Part shown: positions 7,909 to 14,653 of the stretch, piece after piece
Numbering within the stretch: position 1 is the stretch's first letter
How the letters are laid out: every line of letters starts with the position of its first letter
Position numbers and translations under genes: made by a program
Source of the DNA: Rhodospirillaceae bacterium
GTDB taxonomy: Bacteria > Pseudomonadota > Alphaproteobacteria > Rhodospirillales > Casp-alpha2
DNA: 39,717 nucleotides
Assembly (NCBI GenBank): GCA_016845145.1
Contig: JAERTE010000116.1
Location: 1-39,717 of the forward strand
Direction of reading: 5' to 3'
Notes under the pieces: generated by a model
Database searches by the model: none
Told to the model about the DNA's origin: nothing
Seen by the model: only the letters and a program-made list of their open reading frames with translations

Positions 7909-8781
7909 ATGGAACCACGATCACTATTTTGTTTCGGTCTCGGCTATAGCGCCATGCGGCTGGCGAACCGCTTGCTCGCCGATGGATGGCGGGTGTCGGG
8001 CACCTGCCGCGACGCCGAACAGGCGGCGGCGCTCCGTACGCAAGGCATCGAAGCTCACCGGTTCGATGGCGAAACACCTGGTGAAAGCGCTTGGCTCGAA
8101 GGCGCGACGCATATTCTCTCGTCGGTGCCACCCAGTGCGGCGGGTGATCCGATACTTGCCGGTTTTGGCGATATTCTGGCAGCGCGAAACGATGTGACGT
8201 GGGTTGGTTATCTCTCAACGACAGGCGTCTATGGCAATACCGACGGAGCTTGGATCGATGAAACCGCCAGCGTGAATGCCAATGTGCCGCGCAGCCAACA
8301 CCGAGCCGAGGCGGAGCGCGGCTGGTTGGCGCTGCATGAACAGAGCGGATTGCCTGTGCATCTGTTCCGGCTGGCCGGCATCTACGGGCCGGGCCGCAGT
8401 CCGCTCGACAATGTGCGAGCCGGCAAGGCCAGGCGCATCGACAAGCCGGGCCACCAGTTCAGCCGCATCCATGTCGAGGACATCGCGACGGTGTTGATGG
8501 CGTCGATGGCGCGTCCCAATCCGGGTGCCGTCTACAACGTGTGTGATGACGAGCCCATGGAGCCCGCCATCGTCACGACATTTGCTTGCGAACTGTTGGG
8601 CGTCGAGCCGCCGCCCATGACACCGTTCGCCGAAGCCGCCAAAAACATGACCCCCATGGGCCTGAGCTTCTGGGAAGACAACCGCCGGGTCCGCAACGAC
8701 CGCATCAAGGACGAATTGGGCGTTGAACTGGCCTACCCGACCTACCGCGAGGGATTGCGCGCGCTGGCGGCGGAGGCCTGA
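7909..8781 (+). CDS. Atypical SDR-family NAD(P)-binding protein (YeeZ-like)
   Basis: The 290-residue product has an N-terminal Rossmann motif (FGLGYSAMRLANRLL) and the extended-SDR landmarks STTGVYGN, RLAGIYGPGRS and FSRIHVEDIA. The usual catalytic YxxxK is missing: the equivalent stretch reads SQHRAEAER. This places it with the atypical SDRs such as YeeZ, which are annotated as sugar-nucleotide epimerase-like proteins without a proven reaction. The start is well supported by AAGGAG (7897-7902) six bases before the ATG. It is divergent from the TPR gene and convergent with the methyltransferase gene, with a 25-base gap. Confidence 0.8.
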   Translation: MEPRSLFCFGLGYSAMRLANRLLADGWRVSGTCRDAEQAAALRTQGIEAHRFDGETPGESAWLEGATHILSSVPPSAAGDPILAGFGDILAARNDVTWVGYLSTTGVYGNTDGAWIDETASVNANVPRSQHRAEAERGWLALHEQSGLPVHLFRLAGIYGPGRSPLDNVRAGKARRIDKPGHQFSRIHVEDIATVLMASMARPNPGAVYNVCDDEPMEPAIVTTFACELLGVEPPPMTPFAEAAKNMTPMGLSFWEDNRRVRNDRIKDELGVELAYPTYREGLRALAAEA

Positions 8782-8806
8782 TCGCCCCCGCCGCCACATA
8801 TGGGTT

Positions 8807-9745
8807 TTACGCACACGCGCGGCCGACCTCTTCGATATGGCGATGGTCGGTGCCGCAGCAACCGCCCAATACGCTGATGTGATCCATGCGGTCACGGAGT
8901 GCCCTGTATTGTTGAGCGAACTCGACCGGGTCGCCTGAATCCAGCTCGCTTGAATTATCAAGCTCCGCATGGCTTTTGGAAGACGCATTGGCGCGCATGC
9001 CACTGATGCGCTTGACCCAGGCCTCTCCGGTGTCGAGCGCATCGTGGAAATGCGTCGGATGGGCGCAGTTGACCATGTAGTAGACGGGGCCGTGATCCGT
9101 TAGCACATCCGTTTCCTCGATCGCCTCGCCCAGCGTCTGGCCAGTGGGCAGGCGGCCGTCGGTTTCGGTGGTGAACGACATCGCCACGGGCATGCAGTCT
9201 TCCTGTGCTGCGCGGATGATGCCCACGGCCTCGCCCACATGGGTGATGGTCAGCGCCGTCACCATATCGGCCCCGGCAGCGGCGAACGAAGCAACCTGAT
9301 CGGCGTGATAACGTTGCGCCGCATCCGGATGCAAAAGCTCCGTCGGGTTGTAGCCGTCACCGCGCGGCCCCAGTTGACCACTCACCACCATGGGATTGGC
9401 GGGTGTCTCGTGCTCATCGCGAAGCTCAAGCATGAAACGAACGGCTTCACGATTGGCCCGGTCAAGAGCCGGCGCATTGTAACCCAGCTTCACACCCCAA
9501 TCGGCGCTGGCGCGCCAGGTCGGGGTTTCCAGGATGAACCCGACGTTCTTGGCTTTGGCGATTGCGATGTGGCTTTCATAATAGTCCTTGATGCGGGCCC
9601 GGCTGTTCTTTGTTTCGAGAAGCGGAAAAGCCGCGAACTCCGGCATCTCAAAGCCGTCCAGGAAGTATAGAATGGTTTCCAGACCGCTATCGGTCAGAAA
9701 CAGCTTGCCGTTCAACTGCGGCAATTGGTTGCGGTATTTGCTCAT
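8807..9745 (-). CDS. Homocysteine S-methyltransferase family protein
   Basis: The 312-residue enzyme belongs to the zinc-dependent betaine/homocysteine/selenocysteine methyltransferase family, which moves a methyl group onto homocysteine or a similar thiol. The zinc ligands are visible as a cysteine in MVNCAHPTHF and the paired cysteines in GGCCGTDHRHI near the C-terminus. The N-terminal LTDSGLETIL is the family's first strand. ATG 9745 is chosen because GGAGA lies six bases upstream on the minus strand; a frame from 9790 lacks such support. The methyl donor is not evident. It is divergent from a TetR gene, which may regulate it. Confidence 0.87.
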   Translation of the reverse strand: MSKYRNQLPQLNGKLFLTDSGLETILYFLDGFEMPEFAAFPLLETKNSRARIKDYYESHIAIAKAKNVGFILETPTWRASADWGVKLGYNAPALDRANREAVRFMLELRDEHETPANPMVVSGQLGPRGDGYNPTELLHPDAAQRYHADQVASFAAAGADMVTALTITHVGEAVGIIRAAQEDCMPVAMSFTTETDGRLPTGQTLGEAIEETDVLTDHGPVYYMVNCAHPTHFHDALDTGEAWVKRISGMRANASSKSHAELDNSSELDSGDPVEFAQQYRALRDRMDHISVLGGCCGTDHRHIEEVGRACA

Positions 9746-9841
9746 GATTGGTCTCCGGTTGAAAATGTATGGGCAGCACAATGACGGCACGGGGACTTTC
9801 CAACTAGCCCACTCATGGTTCGGTCGCAGTATTTAATATAA

Positions 9842-9855
9842 TTGTTTTATATCAA
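9842..9855. promoter_or_regulatory. FNR/FixK-like half-perfect site (weak)
   Basis: TTGTT, four bases, then ATCAA matches nine of ten positions of the TTGAT-N4-ATCAA consensus of FNR-type regulators. It lies in an AT-rich gap between the methyltransferase gene (start 9745, minus) and the TetR gene (start 9928, plus), where chance matches are likely. Confidence 0.25.
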
Positions 9856-9902
9856 TGGCTTGTCGAATTGTTGCCCGATCCGCCTCATAGAAATGACTGT
9901 CA

Positions 9903-9921
9903 ACTGTACCCGTGGTACAGT
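9903..9921. promoter_or_regulatory. 19-bp palindrome before tetR-type gene, putative operator
   Basis: ACTGTACC and GGTACAGT form a perfect 8-bp inverted repeat around CGT, ending six bases before the ATG of the TetR-family gene. Size and symmetry fit a TetR-family operator. Its place in the divergent region suggests autoregulation of the regulator and possibly control of the methyltransferase gene on the other side. Confidence 0.6.
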
Positions 9922-9927
9922 GGGCCA

Positions 9928-10530
9928 ATGAGCAATACCCGCGAGCAAATTCTCGACGTCGCCGAAAGCGCGGTCCTCGACAAGGGCTTCGCCGCAACAT
10001 CTATCGACGAGCTGATTGCCGCCGTCGGCATCACCAAGAGCGGCTTTTTTTATCACTTCAAGGATAAGGGCGCGTTGGCCAAGGCGCTGCTGACGCGTTA
10101 CGTGGAACGCGAGGATACCTTATTCGACGAACTGTTCGCCCGCGCCGACGAACTTAACGAAGACCCGCTGCACGGCTTTCTTGTCGGTTTGAAAATGCTG
10201 TCGGAGCTGCTGGCCGATCTGCCGAGCGGCCACCCCGGCTGCATGGTCGCCGCGGTCTGTTATCAGGACCGCCTGTTCGACCGCGAGGTGCGCGACATCA
10301 GCGCCGCCGCCATGCTCAGTTGGCGCAAGCGGTTCCGCAACCGGCTCGATATCATCGCCGAGCGCTATCCGCCGCGTTTGGCTGTCGATCTCGACGATGT
10401 CGCCGATATGCTGTCGGCCATCGCCGATGGCGGCATCGTTGTTTCAAAAGCCACCGGCGACAAGACCGTGCTGGCGCGTCAGGTCATGATGTACCGCGAA
10501 TTCATTCGCGCTCTGTTTCTCGGCACCTGA
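9928..10530 (+). CDS. TetR/AcrR-family transcriptional regulator
   Basis: The 200-residue protein has an N-terminal helix-turn-helix (about residues 8-55) with the typical FAATSIDELIAAVGI and TKSGFFYHFKDKGAL recognition segments, and a C-terminal ligand-binding domain with a conserved GCMVAAVCYQ stretch. ATG 9928 starts the domain at the usual place (MSNTREQILDVAE); a longer frame from 9868 would run through the operator palindrome. The end lies seven bases from the end of the convergent CoA-lyase gene. The inducer is unknown. Confidence 0.88.
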   Translation: MSNTREQILDVAESAVLDKGFAATSIDELIAAVGITKSGFFYHFKDKGALAKALLTRYVEREDTLFDELFARADELNEDPLHGFLVGLKMLSELLADLPSGHPGCMVAAVCYQDRLFDREVRDISAAAMLSWRKRFRNRLDIIAERYPPRLAVDLDDVADMLSAIADGGIVVSKATGDKTVLARQVMMYREFIRALFLGT

Positions 10531-10537
10531 AGTCGGC

Positions 10538-11407
10538 TCAGCCTTCCGCCACGCGCGCCGCGACTGCCAGAATGCGGTGCATCTCGCGCAGCACGGGCTT
10601 TTCGATTAGCTTGCCATCGACCACGACGAGCCCGGTATCGGCTTCGGCGAAGGCTTGCACGATCTTGTTTGCATGCGCGACTTGCGCCGCATCGGGCGTG
10701 AACACATCGTTCAGCAGCGGAATTTGCTTGGGATGGATTGAGCCCTTGCCGCTGAAGCCCAGATCGCGCGCCAATTTCGCCGCCTCGACCATGCCGTCGG
10801 GATCTTCCAGGTCCAGATACGGCACGTCGATGGCATCGACGCCGATGCTGGCCGCCGCGTGTACGACGCGCGAACGCGCGTACAGCAGCGGCTCCCACGC
10901 GTTCTGGCAGCGCAGTTCAGCCGCCATGTCGACACCGCCGAAAAACAGCGCATCGATGCGATTACTGGCGCGCGCGATGTCGTAGACGGCCTCGAGGCCC
11001 GCATTTGTCTCAATGATAATATGCAGCCTCGTCGCGTGACCGCGTTCGGAGAGCAGGTCGTCGAGCCACTTGACCTCATCGGGCGTCTTGACCTTCGGCA
11101 GCATCAGCGCCGGCGGCGGCGTGTCCGATGCCAGCACCGCCTGTACGTCCTTGAGCCCGAAGTGTTCCCGCAGGCAATTGATCCGCACGATGCGCTCCAC
11201 CCCATCATCGGCCTGCGGTTCGGTGAACAGCGCCATGGCGTTGGCGCGCGCCACGTCCTTGTCCTTCGGCGCAATGCCGTCTTCCAACTCCACGCAAACG
11301 ATATCGGCGCCGGACGCGAGCGCCTTGGGGAACATATCGGGCTTCAGGCCGGGTGAGAAAATAAAGCTGCGGCGAGGTTGCATCACCTCGTCATCTTGTT
11401 CGTTCAT
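10538..11407 (-). CDS. HpcH/HpaI-type CoA-ester lyase (CitE-like)
   Basis: The 289-residue product is of the citrate-lyase-beta/malyl-CoA-lyase superfamily, TIM-barrel enzymes that split or form CoA thioesters of hydroxy-acids using Mg2+. Family landmarks are the N-terminal RRSFIFSPGLKPDMF, the metal-binding acidic residues in VCVELEDGI and DLEDPDG, FFGGVDMAAEL, and the C-terminal GKGSIHPKQI. The substrate (malyl-, citramalyl- or methylmalyl-CoA) cannot be decided. The ATG overlaps the stop of the upstream hydrolase gene in an ATGA arrangement and has a GGAGG in front of it, so the two are translationally coupled. Confidence 0.88.
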   Translation of the reverse strand: MNEQDDEVMQPRRSFIFSPGLKPDMFPKALASGADIVCVELEDGIAPKDKDVARANAMALFTEPQADDGVERIVRINCLREHFGLKDVQAVLASDTPPPALMLPKVKTPDEVKWLDDLLSERGHATRLHIIIETNAGLEAVYDIARASNRIDALFFGGVDMAAELRCQNAWEPLLYARSRVVHAAASIGVDAIDVPYLDLEDPDGMVEAAKLARDLGFSGKGSIHPKQIPLLNDVFTPDAAQVAHANKIVQAFAEADTGLVVVDGKLIEKPVLREMHRILAVAARVAEG

Positions 11408-12171
11408 AGGTCCTCCAATAGGTTCGTCAACGTGCGCTCCAGGCGTTTCAGATCGTGCTCTTCCGAGAGCCGGTGGTCACCGGCTTTCACATAGGTAATT
11501 TCCACATTTTCTGAAACCAGCTTGTCTGTGATCTTCAGGCTGGTCTCCCACGGCACATCTTCGTCGCGCATGCCCTGGATCAGGCGCACGGGCACGCCGA
11601 TTTCGATCGGTGCGCGCAGCAACAAATTCTCACGGCCGTCATCCAACAGCGCCTGGCGAATGCGGTAGGGCTCCTGATCGTCGTAACAATTAGGGATATC
11701 GATGAACCCATCTCGGGCCATGGCGGCGCGTTGCTCGTCGGTGAACGCCTCGACCATCAGGTCCTCGGTGAAATCCGGCGCGGCCGCGATCCCGAGCAGT
11801 CCGGCCATGCGCTCAGGCCGTGCACGCGCCGCCAACAGCATGACCCAGCCGCCCATGGAAGAGCCCACCAGCACCTGTGGCCCTTCGGTCAGCGAATCGA
11901 TGGCATATATGGCGTCGTCGGCCCAACGCCCAATGGTGCCGTCCTCGAACGCGCCGGATGATTGGCCATGGCCGAAATAATCAAACCGCAGACAGGCATG
12001 GCCCAAACGCTTGCACAGCGCTTCCACCGCCAACGCCTTGCCACCGGTCATGTCCGATTTAAATCCGGTCAGAAATACCACGCCCGGTGCCTTGCCAGGG
12101 GTGTAGTGGTAAGCGATAGTCGCGCCGTCATCTCGTGCTAAGATGTCGGGTGAGGGAGCTGGCTCATTCAT
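11404..12171 (-). CDS. Alpha/beta hydrolase, ABHD10/thioesterase-like
   Basis: The product of about 255 residues has the alpha/beta-hydrolase fold, with the nucleophile elbow GSSMGG, an oxyanion-region strand VFLTGFKSDMTGGKA, the segment LRFDYFGHGQSSG, an acid in GMRDEDVPW and a late histidine in AGDHRLSEEHD, so the triad is complete. The pattern resembles ABHD10-type serine hydrolases and short acyl-thioesterases. ATG 12171 is preferred; ATG 12180 and a TTG at 12198 are alternatives, with AAGGA about 11 bases before the chosen start. It is coupled to the CoA-lyase gene, suggesting one handles the ester or thioester made or used by the other. Confidence 0.85.
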   Translation of the reverse strand: MNEPAPSPDILARDDGATIAYHYTPGKAPGVVFLTGFKSDMTGGKALAVEALCKRLGHACLRFDYFGHGQSSGAFEDGTIGRWADDAIYAIDSLTEGPQVLVGSSMGGWVMLLAARARPERMAGLLGIAAAPDFTEDLMVEAFTDEQRAAMARDGFIDIPNCYDDQEPYRIRQALLDDGRENLLLRAPIEIGVPVRLIQGMRDEDVPWETSLKITDKLVSENVEITYVKAGDHRLSEEHDLKRLERTLTNLLEDL

Positions 12172-12225
12172 GACTGGCATGATCCTTATCAAAGACAAAC
12201 CTGGGCAACCCGGAACTTATAGACC

Positions 12226-13434
12226 ATGAACGAACAACCGGACCAGACCTTGGATTCAAAGCCCGATACATCCTCGGATGCTGCTCCGAGAGCCGCAACG
12301 GTGCTGCAGGTACTGCCGGCACTGGGCTCAAGCGGCGGCGTCGAGCGCGGCACGGTTGAAATCGCCGAGGCCATCGTCGAGGCCGGCGGGCGCGCCATTG
12401 TCGCATCCGCAGGCGGTGGGCGCGTGCACGAACTGGCGCGGGTCAATGCAGAGCACGTGACCTTGCCCATGGACTCCAAGAATCCGCTGGTCATGTACAA
12501 CAACATCCAGCGCCTGGCCGAACTGGTCACACGCGAGAATATCGATTTGATCCATGCCCGCTCGCGCGCGCCGGCCTGGAGTGCCTGGCTTGCGGCAAAA
12601 CGGACGGAACGCGCCTTTGTCACCACTTTTCACGGCACCTACAACGTCGGTAACTTTTTGAAACGGCGCTACAACTCGATCATGACACGCGGTGACAAAG
12701 TCATCGCCATTTCCGCCTTCATCGCCGGCCATATGCGACGCATTTACGGCGTGCCGGCAAACCGCATCAAGATCATTCCGCGCGGCGTCGATCTCTACCG
12801 CTTTGACCCGGCCCAGGTCAGCGCCGAACGCGTCATCCAATTGGCCAACGATTGGCGCCTCGCGGACGGTATGCCGGTGATCATGCTGCCGGGCCGCCTG
12901 ACACGTTGGAAAGGCCAATCTGTGTTCATCGAGGCCGTGGCCCAGTTGCAACGCCGCGACCTGCGCTGCCTGATCGTCGGCGGCGACCAAGGCCGCAGCG
13001 AGTACCGGGCCGAACTCGAGGCTTTGGTGGAACAGCACGACCTGGGCGAAGTGGTACGCATCGTCGATCACTGCGACGACATGCCCGCCGCCTACATGCT
13101 GTCCGACGTCGTGATCTCGGCTTCGACCGATCCGGAAGCCTTCGGCCGCGTCATTGTCGAGGCGCAAGCCTTGGGTCGACCGGTCATCGCCACCGATCAC
13201 GGTGGCGCCACGGAAACCGTGATCGAAGACAAAACCGGCTGGCTGGTGCCGCCCGGCGAAGCCGAACCGCTGAGCAAAGCCTTGGCCCACGTGCTGGCAA
13301 TGGATGAAGCCGGGCGCACGGCGTTGTCGGAGGCGGCCATTGCCAACGTGCGCGAGCATTTCTCCAAACAGTCCATGTGCGAAAAGACCCTCGAGGTCTA
13401 TAACGAGGTCCTGCACGAACGGGGCCGCGCTTGA
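12226..13434 (+). CDS. Glycosyltransferase family 4
   Basis: The 402-residue product is a GT-B retaining glycosyltransferase. The N-terminal half has the glycine-rich loop GSSGGVERGTVEIAEA (acceptor side). The C-terminal half has MLPGRLTRWKGQSVFIEAV and the GT4 donor-binding E-x7-E region in STDPEAFGRVIVEAQALGRPVIA. Such enzymes commonly add sugars to the LPS core or other envelope glycans from nucleotide sugars in the cytoplasm. The stop overlaps the start of the next glycosyltransferase, so they form one unit. Confidence 0.9.
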   Translation: MNEQPDQTLDSKPDTSSDAAPRAATVLQVLPALGSSGGVERGTVEIAEAIVEAGGRAIVASAGGGRVHELARVNAEHVTLPMDSKNPLVMYNNIQRLAELVTRENIDLIHARSRAPAWSAWLAAKRTERAFVTTFHGTYNVGNFLKRRYNSIMTRGDKVIAISAFIAGHMRRIYGVPANRIKIIPRGVDLYRFDPAQVSAERVIQLANDWRLADGMPVIMLPGRLTRWKGQSVFIEAVAQLQRRDLRCLIVGGDQGRSEYRAELEALVEQHDLGEVVRIVDHCDDMPAAYMLSDVVISASTDPEAFGRVIVEAQALGRPVIATDHGGATETVIEDKTGWLVPPGEAEPLSKALAHVLAMDEAGRTALSEAAIANVREHFSKQSMCEKTLEVYNEVLHERGRA

Positions 13435-14369
13435 GCACCGGGTCGGTGCTGATTATCAAACTCGGCGCACTTGGAGATTTCGTCCAGGCGTTGGGGCCCA
13501 TGGCGGCGATCCGTGCCCAGCATCCGCGCGAGAACATCATTCTGCTGACCACGCGCCCTTACGTGGATTTCGCCGAAGCATCGGGCTACGTGAATACAGT
13601 GTGGCTGGATTCGCGGCCCAAGTTCTTCGAGTTCAACAAATGGCGCTCGCTTAGGCGCTGGCTCAGGCGCGGCAAATTCAATCGGATATACGATCTCCAA
13701 ACCTCTGACCGCAGCTCGTTTTATTTCCGCCTGTTTTACCCCGACAAACCACCCCCATGGTCGGGCATCGCACGCGGTTGTTCGCACCCGCACGACAACC
13801 CGGCCCGCGATACCATGCACACCATTGAGCGCCAGCGCGAACAGCTGACCAAGGCCGGGGTCAAGATGGCCGGGTTCGATGACCCCGCCAAGCTCGATTT
13901 AAGTTGGGCCACGGCTGACGTCAGCCAATTCGATCTGCCCGAGCGTTTCGCGCTGCTGGTGCCCGGCGGCGCCCAACATCGCCCGGGTAAACGCTGGCCG
14001 TTGGAGAACTATAAGACGCTCGCGGCGCAGTTAGCCGATCAAGATGTCACGCCCGTGTTGATCGGCGGCGCGGACGAACACGCCGCCACTGCCGAGATCG
14101 CCGCCGCCGTGCCCACCGCCCTCAACCTCGCCGGCAAGACCGACCTGTTGCAATTGGCCGAACTGGCCCGCCGCGCAGAAACCGCCGTCGGCAACGACAC
14201 CGGCCCCATGCATTTGATATCGGCCGTCGGATGCAAATCGGTGGTGCTCTATTCACATGAATCTGACCCCGCGCTGTGCGCCCAGCGCGGCCGCGACGTA
14301 ACCATCCTCAGGCAAGCGTCTCTGACGGCGCTCGACGTGGAAGAGGTTCTCGACGCGTTGGGAAGCTAG
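13431..14369 (+). CDS. Glycosyltransferase family 9 (heptosyltransferase-like)
   Basis: The 312-residue product has the GT9 hallmarks: the N-terminal LIIKLGALGDFVQALGPMAAIR, the central VPGGAQHRPGKRWPLENY and the donor-site GNDTGPMHLISAVG. Members transfer heptose to lipid A-core or similar sugars. The start is taken as TTG 13431, which shares its last two bases with the upstream TGA stop. A GTG at 13443 is an alternative that still keeps the nucleotide-binding strand. With the preceding GT4 gene it forms a small LPS-type glycan module. Confidence 0.88.
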   Translation: MSTGSVLIIKLGALGDFVQALGPMAAIRAQHPRENIILLTTRPYVDFAEASGYVNTVWLDSRPKFFEFNKWRSLRRWLRRGKFNRIYDLQTSDRSSFYFRLFYPDKPPPWSGIARGCSHPHDNPARDTMHTIERQREQLTKAGVKMAGFDDPAKLDLSWATADVSQFDLPERFALLVPGGAQHRPGKRWPLENYKTLAAQLADQDVTPVLIGGADEHAATAEIAAAVPTALNLAGKTDLLQLAELARRAETAVGNDTGPMHLISAVGCKSVVLYSHESDPALCAQRGRDVTILRQASLTALDVEEVLDALGS

Positions 14370-14653
14370 TTCTACTTCGCCACCACCCGACCGGCTTGGA
14401 ATTGCCTCGGCCATGATGACAGCTTCGACTTCTTGTGCGGAAGTGTATTCGCGAAATTGGATGTGACGGCTATTAGCCATTCTCTGCCCTCTTCAACGTC
14501 AAATTTGGCCCATGAATTGCTCTTCTGACAACCAATAGGATAACCGTGGCGTTTAGCCCTTGGTTTGTGCTTAAAATGTATTGTTCTTTAGGTCGGGTTT
14601 GGCGTAACGCGACGCAATTTGAGAAATGTTCGATGTTCGAGGAGAAAAACAGA

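Noticed and set aside
12328..13416. A 362-codon minus-strand frame opposite the GT4 glycosyltransferase gene
   Set aside because: It is a shadow of the glycosyltransferase, rich in His/Arg/Gly without recognisable motifs.
14253..14480. A 75-codon minus-strand frame with a fair AGAGGG start signal, antisense to the end of the GT9 gene
   Set aside because: Only its first 35 codons are in the intergenic gap, the rest runs antisense to a conserved enzyme, and the peptide matches no family I know.
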